The position numbers were made by a program, and so were the translations under genes. Under the pieces are notes generated by a model that was not told the origin of the DNA, ran no database searches, and worked only from the letters and a program-made list of their open reading frames with translations. This document shows, in pieces, positions 18,101 to 24,927 of a stretch of 27,911 bases of DNA (its first letter is position 1; every line of letters starts with the position of its first letter). Source of the DNA: Sphingomonadaceae bacterium. Its GTDB lineage: Bacteria; Pseudomonadota; Alphaproteobacteria; Sphingomonadales; Sphingomonadaceae. The stretch is taken from assembly GCA_016742125.1 (NCBI GenBank), contig JACVCM010000040.1, forward strand, positions 1-27,911, in the 5' to 3' direction.

Positions 18101-18348
18101 GCTTTACCGGGCTGCAACAAGGCAGCCTTGCGAAGCGAAATTACATTACCAAGCAGCTGGCGCGGATCCCAATCCAGTTCAATGTCAAGATAACGGCGGA
18201 ATTCCTTAAGCTGATCGGTTCGATTCGCGGACTTTATGATGCCGACTATGCGGCGCAGCGCGATCTTCCATTCCTTTTGGAAAGACAGCAGGGCGTCCTG
18301 CCCATCGATGAAGCGAAGCCCGAGAAAGACAAAACGAAAAATGAATGA
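15169..18348 (+). CDS. ydbH: YdbH-family intermembrane lipid-transport protein
   Basis: The 1059-residue protein has a short cytoplasmic N-terminus, one TM anchor (about 30-50, GVGLLLAGLLLVAWW) and a very long periplasmic beta-rich region built of AsmA-like repeats. It ends with a conserved C-terminal domain (about 930-1030: YDFQNLRVSGIFDGTLPM, LAYEDMGVFANFAFDALRS). In E. coli YdbH is one of the AsmA-like proteins (with TamB and YhdP) that carry phospholipid from inner to outer membrane, bridging to lipoprotein YnbE. The two genes downstream match YnbE and YdbL, which fixes the identity. Start: ATG 15169, with TTG 15166 and ATG 15175 as near alternatives and no clear ribosome site. It is longer than the E. 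coli protein (about 880 residues). Confidence 0.9.
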   Translation: MQMQNAADAELTDEQHPEPFRGHRWKRRIFAGVGLLLAGLLLVAWWQRNTIADRFVQNELEAKDVRATYRIDQVGFRTQRISDLVIGDPANPDLTARLIEVDVALNFSGASLRDVRAYGVKVRGRFADGKLTFGELDKFADPESREPFKWPDIGLVVRDAQVRVETPWGVVGAALNGRGLLRNRFAADLSLRSPGLAGGGCSAPAVKFDGKLLLEWRQPRLVGPLGATRLDCKALGLAVASPTIDADLKMSERLDKWVGDVGFAARSADYPGLTLGNPAGKLSVDGGLKRTNFALALEKSNLRSAPLTVRQLALNANGYAGLVDGKFALSARGNVDVTGGALDRGMTGNWQGIVQQGRDTPVGPLLARMAPVLERAGDRFGGSLNFDAFRDFQGRSGATIGSFALDTASGARIRQTGALTVQNERDGWRLVSAAQLELSGRDLPNATLSLAPSQGDQLRGNLRVASYSVGGASIVIPGLAFDGRPGGAWKLDGRMTLSGPVPGGQVAGLSLPVTGRYDRGILALYDRCQTLAFDSLRLSGLRLAGQSLRLCPDAGRPMLVAGNGPTRFAAAVSNFAAKGTLGSSPLAARSANIRFSLDSGFVARDVTVELGQLDARTDLTVAVLTGRFGEAISGTLEGGSGQIGNVPLLIDEAAGNWRYLDDVLTFDSSLTVLDAAQVDRFQPMNVTDMLLTLDNNVITAIGHLVEPKTGTRVADVDIRHDLTRTAGRALLAVDGLRFNDSLQPDLLTPLTLGVVAIVDGAVFGDGRIEWDANGVRSSGRFATRNMNLAAAFGPVEGLSTEIVFTDLLGLQTGPAQIATIASVNPGIPALNGEIRYRLLPDQQVAIEAGRWPFAGGELVLEPTVLDFGVEKDRRLTFRVIGVDAEKFLAGYDFQNLRVSGIFDGTLPMIFNQDGGRIIGGALVSRPGGGEVSYLGELAYEDMGVFANFAFDALRSIRYNTLTIGVNGDLDGEIITDVSFTGLQQGSLAKRNYITKQLARIPIQFNVKITAEFLKLIGSIRGLYDADYAAQRDLPFLLERQQGVLPIDEAKPEKDKTKNE

Positions 18349-18373
18349 CCCATTCAGCAACAGGAAAGCGGCG

Positions 18374-18613
18374 ATGATGCATAGCCAACGGCAATTGACG
18401 AACCGCATCGATAGTGCGATTCGCCGCACCATGGGGAAGACGATACTCGTTTTGACACCGGTCATGATTGCCGCTCTGTCTGGCTGTGTGCAGGTCACGG
18501 CGCCCGACAAGCCGATCGTGATCAACCTTAACATCGCGATCCGGCAGGAAATATTATACAAGCTGGATGCGGCGTCGAAGAAGGTGATCGAAGAGAATCC
18601 GGAGATATTCTGA
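18374..18613 (+). CDS. ynbE: YnbE-family outer-membrane lipoprotein
   Basis: The conserved part is LSGCVQVTAPDKPIVINLNI followed by a short charged helix ending NPEIF. This is the YnbE pattern: lipobox, then a beta strand (PIVINLNIAI) that in E. coli stacks on the C-terminal end of YdbH to complete an intermembrane bridge. From ATG 18374 (AGGAAA about 8 nt upstream) there are 79 residues with the lipid-bearing Cys at 38. ATG 18431 would give 60 residues, as in E. coli, but lacks a ribosome site. ATG 18341 would overlap the ydbH stop. Its stop overlaps the ydbL start (ATGA). Confidence 0.88.
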   Translation: MMHSQRQLTNRIDSAIRRTMGKTILVLTPVMIAALSGCVQVTAPDKPIVINLNIAIRQEILYKLDAASKKVIEENPEIF

Positions 18614-18999
18614 TGAAAGACAGTATTGAAATGTTGATTGCCGCGGTGCTGCTCGGTGCAACTGCATCGAGCGCGGTGGCGATGCAGGGGCGCGATCCCG
18701 CTTACCAGAGCGCGCGCGAAAGCGGTTTGGTGGGTGAAAAGGCCGACGGCTATCTGGGCTTCGTGACCGCACCGTCTCCTGCAATCAAGGCGCTGGTGGA
18801 AGACATCAATATCAAGCGTAAGGCCGCCTATTCGAAGGAGGCATTGGCCAATGGCGCGACGGTTGAGGAAATGGCGCTGCGCAACGGCTGCCGCCTGATT
18901 GCCGAGCGTACCGTTGTCGGCGAAAAATACCAGACGCCGAGCGGGCAGTGGAAAACACGCGATGCAAGCCCGCCTGAATTGGATTCGCGTTGCCCGTAA
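18613..18999 (+). CDS. ydbL: YdbL-family (DUF1318) periplasmic protein
   Basis: The 128-residue protein begins with a signal peptide (MKDSIEMLIAAVLLGATASSAVA, cleavage after AVA), so it is periplasmic. The mature part contains ARESGLVGEKADGYLGFV, INIKRKAAYSKEA and RNGCRLIAERTVVGEKYQT, the DUF1318 layout of E. coli YdbL. YdbL is proposed to act as a chaperone-like partner controlling YdbH-YnbE assembly. Translation is coupled to ynbE by the ATGA overlap. The last gene of the operon, followed by a hairpin with a T-rich tail. Confidence 0.92.
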   Translation: MKDSIEMLIAAVLLGATASSAVAMQGRDPAYQSARESGLVGEKADGYLGFVTAPSPAIKALVEDINIKRKAAYSKEALANGATVEEMALRNGCRLIAERTVVGEKYQTPSGQWKTRDASPPELDSRCP

Positions 19000-19025
19000 G
19001 TCCAGCGTGACGAGGGTTTCTTTAA

Positions 19026-19058
19026 AGCCGAGGCGGCAATGCTCCGGCTCTTTTCTTT
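19026..19058 (+). terminator. Probable rho-independent terminator of the ydbHL operon
   Basis: AGCCGAG pairs with CTC-CGGCT (one bulged base) across a GC-rich loop and is followed by CTTTTCTTTT. It lies 27 bp after the ydbL stop and before the atpI promoter region. Confidence 0.65.
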
Positions 19059-19087
19059 TGCGGTGCAACATTATCGCGCTGCCGCTG

Positions 19088-19116
19088 TTGACTTGCGCCA
19101 AGCCGTCTCCTAAAGC
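19088..19116 (+). promoter_or_regulatory. Candidate promoter of the ATP synthase Fo operon
   Basis: TTGACT (19088-19093) and TAAAGC (19111-19116) are spaced by 17 bp and lie about 65 bp before the atpI start. The -35 box is good and the -10 box poor. No other candidate is visible between the ydbL terminator and atpI. Confidence 0.4.
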
Positions 19117-19182
19117 GCCCGTGCCTAGGCGGGGTTGCCCCGATTTCGTGGCGGTTTCCCTTATCTCAAAGGAAGAATCGGC

Positions 19183-19497
19183 ATGGTTTCGAACAGCCCC
19201 GGGCAGGATAATGGCAAAAGCGACGCTCGGCTCGATTCGTTAGACATGCAGCTGAAAGCGGCGCGGAAGGCAGAGGCAGAACGATCTGGCAGGGATCAGG
19301 CCCCCGCCAAGGGAATGCGGCAGGGGAACCGGGTCCTGACAGAGCTGATCGCCGGTCCTGCGGGTGGTGCACTTGTCGGCTGGTTATTCGACCGGCTGTT
19401 CGACACTTCCCCTGCGCTCCTGTTGGTCTGCATGTTTTTGGGCATCGCAGTCGCCTTCAGGAACATCATAAAGATTTCCAACGAGCGTCCGGAATAG
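19183..19497 (+). CDS. atpI: ATP synthase protein I (AtpI)
   Basis: This small inner-membrane protein of 104 residues has a charged, Lys/Arg/Gln-rich N-terminal half and two hydrophobic segments (LTELIAGPAGGALVGWLFD and SPALLLVCMFLGIAVAF). It matches alphaproteobacterial AtpI, which assists assembly of the c-ring and may help ion uptake. AAAGGA precedes ATG 19183 by about 9 nt. As in other alphaproteobacteria it is first in the Fo operon, ahead of atpB after a 73-bp gap with structure. Confidence 0.9.
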   Translation: MVSNSPGQDNGKSDARLDSLDMQLKAARKAEAERSGRDQAPAKGMRQGNRVLTELIAGPAGGALVGWLFDRLFDTSPALLLVCMFLGIAVAFRNIIKISNERPE

Positions 19498-19499
19498 CC

Positions 19500-19542
19500 C
19501 GGGCGCTTATCGTATATTATCGCCCGCGCTCTACAGCGCGGG
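19500..19542 (+). promoter_or_regulatory. Two overlapping, mutually exclusive hairpins before atpB
   Basis: CGGGCG (19500-19505) can pair with CGCCCG (19521-19526) across an AT-rich 15-base loop. CCCGCGCT (19523-19530) can pair perfectly with AGCGCGGG (19535-19542) over a CTAC loop. The two share CCCG, so only one can form at a time. Neither has a T-run. They sit between the atpI stop and the atpB GTG start and could set processing or expression of atpB. Function is inferred from structure only. Confidence 0.5.
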
Positions 19543-19570
19543 TGGACGTGTATAAGACAGGGTAGCGAAC

Positions 19571-20356
19571 GTGGCAGGCGAAAGCGGCAAAATCGATCCG
19601 ATGCACCAGTTCCAGATTGAGCCGCTCGCGCCGCTCAATATCGGCGGTTACGACGTCTCTTTCACCAATTCGTCTTTGTTCATGCTGATCGTTCTCGCAG
19701 CGCTCTGGCTGTTCATGTGGGGCGGCATGAAGCGCGATCTGGTACCCGGCCGCTGGCAGATGGCCGTCGAAGGCGTCACCGGCTTCGTCAACAACATGCT
19801 GACCAGCAGTGTCGGACCCGAAGGCAAGAAATATGTGCCTTTGGTTTTCTCACTCTTCATGTTCATCCTGATGGCGAACTTCATGGGCATGATGCCCTTC
19901 GGTATCGTCCCCGGCGTCCATCCTTTCACCGTTACCAGCCATCTGACCGTTACCGCTGTTCTTGCGGTGTTGAGCTTCGGCACCGTGCTGGTCGTCGGCT
20001 TCTGGCGGCACGGGCTGCACTTTTTCAGCCTGTTCGTGCCGCACGGCACGCCCTGGTGGCTGCTTTGGCTTATCCCGCTGATCGAGCTGTTCTCTTTCCT
20101 CATTCGCCCGTTCAGCCTCGCGCTGCGACTGTTCGTTGCGATGACCGCAGGCCATGTGCTGATGAAGGTGCTCGCGGGCTTCGTCATCAACGGACTTAAC
20201 GCGCAGGCCGCGTGGGTGCCCTTCGTTGTCAGCATCCCCAGCTTCATCCTGATGATCGGTATCACGCTGCTTGAACTGCTGGTGTGCGCCATTCAGGCCT
20301 ATGTTTTTGCCCTTTTGACTTCGCTTTACATCAACGACGCAGTCAATTTGCATTAA
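19571..20356 (+). CDS. atpB: ATP synthase Fo subunit a
   Basis: This is the stator channel subunit that moves protons to and from the c-ring. The 261 residues form five to six helices. The essential arginine is in SLALRLFVAMTAGHVL, and the other conserved block is IQAYVFALLTSLYINDA. The start is GTG 19571 with an AGGG about 9 nt upstream. This gives MAGESGKIDPMHQFQIEP, whose conserved HQFQIEP segment would be nearly at the end if ATG 19601 were used instead. It is followed by atpE after 42 bp. Confidence 0.96.
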   Translation: MAGESGKIDPMHQFQIEPLAPLNIGGYDVSFTNSSLFMLIVLAALWLFMWGGMKRDLVPGRWQMAVEGVTGFVNNMLTSSVGPEGKKYVPLVFSLFMFILMANFMGMMPFGIVPGVHPFTVTSHLTVTAVLAVLSFGTVLVVGFWRHGLHFFSLFVPHGTPWWLLWLIPLIELFSFLIRPFSLALRLFVAMTAGHVLMKVLAGFVINGLNAQAAWVPFVVSIPSFILMIGITLLELLVCAIQAYVFALLTSLYINDAVNLH

Positions 20357-20398
20357 TTTTCAACCACCTAATTTTAGTTTTTAACAGGAGTTATTATC

Positions 20399-20626
20399 AT
20401 GGACGCAGAAGCAGCAAAATTGATCGGTGCCGGTCTTGCAGCAATTGGTGCCGGTATCGCCGCTGGCGGTGTGGGTAACGTATTCGGTTCGTTTCTTCAG
20501 GGCGCTCTGCGCAATCCTGCGGCAGCCGACGGCCAGCAGGGTCGCCTGTTCATCGGCTTCGCGGCTGCCGAACTTCTCGGCCTGCTCGCGTTCGTTGTGG
20601 CGATGATCCTTATCTTCGTTGCCTAA
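20399..20626 (+). CDS. atpE: ATP synthase Fo subunit c
   Basis: The 75-residue proteolipid is two helices joined by the polar loop RNP (38-40). The proton-carrying glutamate is E58 in GFAAAELLGLL. A strong AGGAG (20386-20390) 8 nt before ATG 20399 fits the need for many c subunits per complex. A GC-rich hairpin directly follows the gene. No Na+-type ligand set is evident, so proton coupling is assumed. Confidence 0.98.
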   Translation: MDAEAAKLIGAGLAAIGAGIAAGGVGNVFGSFLQGALRNPAAADGQQGRLFIGFAAAELLGLLAFVVAMILIFVA

Positions 20627-20637
20627 TTGAGCGTTTC

Positions 20638-20657
20638 GCCCCGGCTTCTACCGGGGC
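20638..20657 (+). promoter_or_regulatory. Hairpin between atpE and atpF'
   Basis: GCCCCGG (20638-20644) pairs perfectly with CCGGGGC (20651-20657) over a 6-base loop, 12 bp after the atpE stop. It is followed only by ATTTCC, so it would be a leaky terminator or an mRNA 3'-end stabiliser. Either could raise the ratio of subunit c to the later subunits. Confidence 0.6.
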
Positions 20658-20684
20658 ATTTCCTCAAGCAGACGAGCGAGTAAC

Positions 20685-21179
20685 ATGCCTCAAATTGCCC
20701 AGATTCTCGAAACCTACGCATCGCAGTTCTTCTGGCTGCTGATTGTCTTCGGCCTGATCTACTTCACGATCGGCAAAGGGATGCTGCCGAAGATCGAGGC
20801 GAATATGGACGCGCGCGATCGCAAGATCGCCGACGACCTCGCCGCCGCCGAAGCCGCGCGGCACGAGGCGGACAATCTGGGCGACAGCGGTGAGGCCGAA
20901 CTGGCCAAGGCGCGCGCCGAGCATCAGGCGAAGGCCAATGAAGCCAAGGCAAAGGCGGCCAAGGACGCCGAAGCACGTCTGGCCAAGGCCGATGCCGAAG
21001 TAAGTGCTAAGCTTGCCGCTGCCGAATCCGAACTGGCCAAGGCCCGTGCGGCGGCGATGGCCAGCATCGAAAGCGTTGCAGCGGAAGCTGCCGCAGACAT
21101 CGTCGCCAAAGTTTCGGGCGCGAAGGTCAGTACGGCGCAGGCCGCAAGTGCAGTGAAGGCAGTAATGGCAAATGGCTAA
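20685..21179 (+). CDS. atpF2: ATP synthase Fo subunit b'
   Basis: The 164-residue peripheral-stalk subunit has an N-terminal TM helix (SQFFWLLIVFGLIYFTIG) and a long Ala/Glu/Lys-rich coiled coil. It begins PQIAQILETYASQF, typical of the b' subunit of alphaproteobacteria, cyanobacteria and chloroplasts. It pairs with subunit b as a heterodimer linking Fo to F1. Its stop overlaps the atpF start by 8 nt. Also called AtpX or AtpG in some genomes. Confidence 0.94.
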   Translation: MPQIAQILETYASQFFWLLIVFGLIYFTIGKGMLPKIEANMDARDRKIADDLAAAEAARHEADNLGDSGEAELAKARAEHQAKANEAKAKAAKDAEARLAKADAEVSAKLAAAESELAKARAAAMASIESVAAEAAADIVAKVSGAKVSTAQAASAVKAVMANG

Positions 21180-21780
21180 GGCAGAAGCGACGACCCAACT
21201 CACCGCCGAAGATCATGCAGCGATGGGGCATGGTCCGGTGACCGCTACCGCCGCGACGACCGCCGCTGACGCACATAGCGGCGAAGCCTATGCGAAGCCC
21301 AAGGCGCTCGGCATGGACGCAACGATGTGGGTCGCACTAGCGATGATCGTGGTCATTCTTCTCGCGCTGTGGAAGAAGGTACCTGCCATGATTGGCGGCG
21401 CTCTCGACAAGCAGATTTCGGGCATCAAGGCCCAACTCGATCAGGCAACCGCGCTCCGCGCCGAGGCCGAAGCCATCAAGGCCGAATATGAAGCCAAGGC
21501 GAAGCAAGCTGCGCTCGACGCCGAAGCCATCAAGGCATCTGCGGAAGAAGAAGCAAAGCTGATTATATCGCAGGCGAAGGCTGACGCCACCGCACTCATC
21601 GGTCGCCGCGCGAAGGCCGCCGAAGAGAAAATCGCGGCCGCCGAACGTGCCGCAGTAGCGGATGTCCGCGCCAAGGCCGCTAGCGCTGCTGCTGCGGCCG
21701 CGGCGCAACTGATCGCTACGCACCATGATGCGAAGGCCGACGCCGGACTGGTCGACCAGTCGATTGCTTCGTTGAACTAA
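21172..21780 (+). CDS. atpF: ATP synthase Fo subunit b
   Basis: This is the second peripheral-stalk subunit, 202 residues. An Ala/Thr/His-rich cytoplasmic leader of about 48 residues precedes one TM helix (MWVALAMIVVILLALW), followed by an Ala/Glu/Lys coiled coil. It is longer than usual (about 160) because of the leader. The gene overlaps the end of atpF' in another frame, indicating coupled translation. It is the last gene of the Fo operon; F1 genes are not in the window. The downstream intergenic space is filled with inverted repeats. Confidence 0.92.
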   Translation: MAKAEATTQLTAEDHAAMGHGPVTATAATTAADAHSGEAYAKPKALGMDATMWVALAMIVVILLALWKKVPAMIGGALDKQISGIKAQLDQATALRAEAEAIKAEYEAKAKQAALDAEAIKASAEEEAKLIISQAKADATALIGRRAKAAEEKIAAAERAAVADVRAKAASAAAAAAAQLIATHHDAKADAGLVDQSIASLN

Positions 21781-21787
21781 AGACCTC

Positions 21788-21964
21788 CCTCTCCCCTTGC
21801 GGGAGAGGACAGACTTGGCTTGGCAGCTTGCTGCCTAGCAAGTCTTGGTGAGGGGGCTGCGAGCCATCGGCTCACGCGAAGCTTCGCTTCGCTCACCCTC
21901 ATCCAACTCCGCCTAGCCGCTGAAGCGGCAAGGCTTCGTATCCTTCTCCTGTCAAAGGAGAAGG
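21788..21964. repeat. Cluster of six inverted repeats after the atp operon
   Basis: Perfect or near-perfect hairpins follow each other: 21788-21808 (CCTCTCCC/GGGAGAGG), 21811-21843 (GACTTG/CAAGTC outer arms around GGCAGC-TT-GCTGCC), 21861-21873 (GAGCC/GGCTC), 21876-21892 (GCGAAGC/GCTTCGC), 21916-21929 (GCCGCT/AGCGGC) and 21942-21964 (CCTTCTCCT/AGGAGAAGG). The two ends resemble each other as pyrimidine-rich inverted ends. TTGGTGAGGG (21844-21854) nearly matches the complement of CCCTCATCCAA (21896-21906). This looks like a dispersed, non-coding palindromic element of the type scattered between genes in sphingomonads. The first hairpin may also end the atp transcript. Confidence 0.75.
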
Positions 21965-22004
21965 GTTATGGCGTTTCAGCCAACACACCCCTACATCACC
22001 CAAA

Positions 22005-23945
22005 ATGCCCAAAGCCGACCGCCCCGATCAACCCAACGCCGCCTCGCGCTTTAGCGAGGAAGCGCAGACCTACGCCGTTCGTGGGGCGGACGCGCCGGAT
22101 TTTGAGACCGGTGTCGCGGCAATCCGCAATGTGCTGAAGACTTTGCCACACAAGCCTGGCGTATATCGCATGCACGATGCGCGCGGCGATGTACTTTATG
22201 TCGGCAAGGCGCGCGCGCTTAAGAATCGCGTGAACAATTATGTGCAGATCGATCGGTTACCCAACAGGTTGCGCCGTATGGTCGCGCTCACGCGCTCGAT
22301 GACGATCGTGACGACCAACAGCGAGGCTGAAGCGCTATTGCTTGAGGCCCAGCTGATCAAGCGCTACCGCCCCGCCTATAATGTGCTGCTGCGCGACGAC
22401 AAAAGCTTCCCCTTCATCCTGCTCCGCGCCGATCATACCTTCCCGCGCATCCAGAAACATCGCGGCGCGCGGCGGCATAAGGGGCAATATTATGGGCCTT
22501 TTGCCAGCGCGGGTTCGGTAAACCAGACGCTCAATGCGCTCGAAAAGCTGTTCCTGCTGAGAAGTTGTTCGGACAGCTTCTTCAACAACCGCGATCGGCC
22601 CTGTCTGCTCTATCAGATCAAACGTTGCTCCGCGCCCTGCGTCGGGCGGATCAGCGCGGAAGATTATGGCGAACTGGTTCGCGATGCCAAATCCTTCCTC
22701 GACGGCAAATCGTCGGGCGTGCAGGCGCGGCTGGCGAATGATATGGAGGCGGCGTCAGCCGATCTGGATTTCGAGCGCGCGGCGATGTTGCGCGACCGGC
22801 TGAAGGCGCTGACATTCATCCAGGGATCGCAGGCCATCAATGCGCAAGGCGTCGGGGACGCGGACATCTTCGCGCTCGCGCATCGCAATGGCGTAATGGG
22901 CATTCAGGCCTTTTTCATCCGCGGTGGGCAGAATTGGGGGCATCGATCCTTCTTTCCCGCGCATGTCGCCGAATTGAGCGAGGAGGAAGTATTCACCAGC
23001 TTTCTTGCGCAATTTTACGAGGATGTTCCTCCGGCCAAGTGCATTTTGCTGGACCGGTCATTGGGGGAGGCTGAACTGCTCGCCCAGGCGCTGTCGGAAC
23101 GTGCCGAACGCAAGATCGAGATTTCTGCCCCCCAGCGCGGCGACCGCGTGCGGCTCGTCAAGCAGGCCAAGCGCAATGCCGAGGAGGCGCTTGACCGGCG
23201 GCTGGCGGAGAGCACAACGCAGGGCAGGCTGTTGCAGGAGGTTGCCGACCTTTTCGATCTTCCCGAACCGCCAAAGCGGATCGAAATTTACGACAACAGC
23301 CATATTCAGGGAACCAATGCTCTGGGCGCAATGGTGGTCGCGGGACCCGAAGGGTTCATCAAGGGCCAATATCGCAAGTTCAATATCAAGCAGGCCGCAA
23401 CAGATGATGATTTTGCGATGATGCGCGAAGTGATGGCACGCCGCTTCGGTCGGCTTATGGCCGAAGATGCCAATACCGAACGCGACGAAAACTGGCCCGA
23501 CCTCGTTCTCATCGACGGCGGCAAGGGGCAACTGAGTTCGGTCATGGAGGTCGTGCGCGAACTCGGCGTTGAGGACGTTGCTTTCATCGGCGTCGCCAAA
23601 GGGCCGCATCATGGCCGCGAAGGGCGGGAGGTGTTTCACTTCCCCGACGGTCGCGAAATTACCTTGCCGGTGAATGCGCCGGTGCTGTTCTATCTGCAAC
23701 GCCTGCGCGACGAAGCCCATCGCTTTGCCATTGGCGCGCACAGGGCAAAGCGCGCGAAGGGGATAACCGCCAGTCCGTTGGACGAAGTTCCCGGCATCGG
23801 CCCCGCGCGCAAGAAAGCGCTGCTGATGCATTTCGGGACTGCCCGCGCGGTGCGCAGCGCGAGCCTTGAGGACTTGCAGAAAGCACCGGGCGTTTCGGCG
23901 GCGGTCGCACAGACGGTGCATGATTTCTATCACGGCAGCCGGTGA
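22005..23945 (+). CDS. uvrC: Excinuclease ABC subunit C
   Basis: UvrC makes both cuts in nucleotide excision repair together with UvrB. The 646 residues contain, in order, the GIY-YIG nuclease (PGVYRMHDARGDVLYVGKA through the 3' nick domain, about 48-130), a Cys-containing DRPCLLYQIKRCSAPCVGRIS segment, the UVR motif that binds UvrB (FERAAMLRDRLKAL, about 250-265), the RNase H-like 5' nuclease (IEIYDNSHIQGT, LVLIDGGKGQLS, FIGVAKG..H) and C-terminal helix-hairpin-helix motifs (LDEVPGIGPARKKALL). All parts are intact. ATG 22005 lacks a clear ribosome site but matches the expected N-terminal extension of sphingomonad UvrC. Confidence 0.97.
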   Translation: MPKADRPDQPNAASRFSEEAQTYAVRGADAPDFETGVAAIRNVLKTLPHKPGVYRMHDARGDVLYVGKARALKNRVNNYVQIDRLPNRLRRMVALTRSMTIVTTNSEAEALLLEAQLIKRYRPAYNVLLRDDKSFPFILLRADHTFPRIQKHRGARRHKGQYYGPFASAGSVNQTLNALEKLFLLRSCSDSFFNNRDRPCLLYQIKRCSAPCVGRISAEDYGELVRDAKSFLDGKSSGVQARLANDMEAASADLDFERAAMLRDRLKALTFIQGSQAINAQGVGDADIFALAHRNGVMGIQAFFIRGGQNWGHRSFFPAHVAELSEEEVFTSFLAQFYEDVPPAKCILLDRSLGEAELLAQALSERAERKIEISAPQRGDRVRLVKQAKRNAEEALDRRLAESTTQGRLLQEVADLFDLPEPPKRIEIYDNSHIQGTNALGAMVVAGPEGFIKGQYRKFNIKQAATDDDFAMMREVMARRFGRLMAEDANTERDENWPDLVLIDGGKGQLSSVMEVVRELGVEDVAFIGVAKGPHHGREGREVFHFPDGREITLPVNAPVLFYLQRLRDEAHRFAIGAHRAKRAKGITASPLDEVPGIGPARKKALLMHFGTARAVRSASLEDLQKAPGVSAAVAQTVHDFYHGSR

Positions 23946-24003
23946 CTTCTGCTTGCGCACCTTAATCGCGCGGTTAAAGTGAGGCGAGCAGGGGAAAAGA
24001 GAC

Positions 24004-24891
24004 ATGCCAAAAATTCGCGCCAACAGTATCGAACTCTATTATGAGGACAATGGCCCCGCTGACGCGCCGGTGATCCTGCTTGTCATGGGGCTTGGCGCGC
24101 AGATGATTGCCTGGCCCGATGAATTCATTCAGGGCCTCGTCGGTGAAGGCTTCCGTGTCATCCATTATGACAATCGCGATGTCGGCCTGTCGCAACGCAT
24201 GGAAGGTGCCCCCGCTCCTCACCTGATCTGGACGATGGTGAAGGCACGATTGGGGTTGCCCTTGAGTGTAGCCTATACGTTGGACGACATGGCGGCGGAC
24301 GGGATCGGGCTGCTCGACGCGCTGGGCATCGAAAAGGCGCATGTCGTCGGTGCGTCGATGGGTGGAATGATCGCCCAGCTGATGGCCGCAAACCATGCGG
24401 ATCGGCTGCTGAGCATGACGTCGATCATGTCGTCGAGCGGCGCGCGGGGCCTGCCGGGCGCGCGCCCCGACATTCAGCGGCGTTTCATGGTCAAGCGCCC
24501 GCCCGACGCCAGCCGGGAGGAAGCGGTGGCATTCGGTGCCGAACTCGTCCGGGCCTTTTCCTTTCCGGATCCGGCCCGGGCCGATGATGCCCATGCGGAG
24601 CTGGTTGGCAAGGCATTCGACCGTGGCTATTATCCGGTAGGAACGAGGCGGCAATTGCTGGCGATTATCGCGGATGGCAGCCGTGTGGAGCGGCTGAAGA
24701 CAATCAAGGTGCCGACGCTGGTGGTGCATGGTGGTGCCGACCCGCTGGTGCCGAAAGAAGGCAGCAAGGACATCGCCCGTCATATCCCCGGTGCGCGGCT
24801 GGAGATTATCGACGAAATGGCCCACGACCTGCCACCATCGCAGGTCGGCCGCATGGTGGAGTTGATCGCGGGGCATGCCGCCTCTGTCTAA
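24004..24891 (+). CDS. Alpha/beta hydrolase
   Basis: The 295-residue protein has the alpha/beta hydrolase fold with nucleophile serine in GASMG (about 116-120). The oxyanion-side block is VMGLGAQMIAWPDEF, the acid residue is in HGGADPLVP, and the catalytic histidine is in DEMAHDLP. There is no signal peptide, so it is cytoplasmic. It resembles esterases and enol-lactonase-like hydrolases, but the substrate cannot be read from the sequence. GGGGAAAAGAG lies before ATG 24004. A weak promoter-like pair, TTGCGC (23953-23958) and TAAAGT (23975-23980), lies upstream. Confidence 0.9.
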   Translation: MPKIRANSIELYYEDNGPADAPVILLVMGLGAQMIAWPDEFIQGLVGEGFRVIHYDNRDVGLSQRMEGAPAPHLIWTMVKARLGLPLSVAYTLDDMAADGIGLLDALGIEKAHVVGASMGGMIAQLMAANHADRLLSMTSIMSSSGARGLPGARPDIQRRFMVKRPPDASREEAVAFGAELVRAFSFPDPARADDAHAELVGKAFDRGYYPVGTRRQLLAIIADGSRVERLKTIKVPTLVVHGGADPLVPKEGSKDIARHIPGARLEIIDEMAHDLPPSQVGRMVELIAGHAASV

Positions 24892-24921
24892 TCCTCGCCA
24901 TCGACTGGCGATGGAGAGGAT
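24891..24921. terminator. Long hairpin between the convergent hydrolase and topAI genes
   Basis: ATCCTCGCCATCG (24891-24903) pairs with CGATGGAGAGGAT (24909-24921) at 12 of 13 positions over a 5-base loop. It starts at the hydrolase stop codon and ends 7 bp from the stop codon of the opposing gene. It has no T-tract, so it may work as a weak bidirectional terminator or as an mRNA end barrier. Confidence 0.6.
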
Positions 24922-24927
24922 TCATGC

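Noticed and set aside
18031..19101. A 356-codon minus-strand frame across ydbH, ynbE and ydbL
   Set aside because: It is antisense to three recognised, coupled genes and shows no protein-like features of its own.
19544..19560. GTGGACGTGTATAAGACAG resembles the Tn5/Nextera mosaic end
   Set aside because: Two bases are missing relative to the mosaic end and the flanking operon is intact, so chance similarity is more likely than a transposon scar or adapter artefact; raw reads could settle it.
23058..24876. Two minus-strand frames of about 300 codons opposite uvrC and the alpha/beta hydrolase
   Set aside because: Both opposite-strand genes have complete catalytic motifs; the antisense products are His/Arg/Gln-rich without domains.
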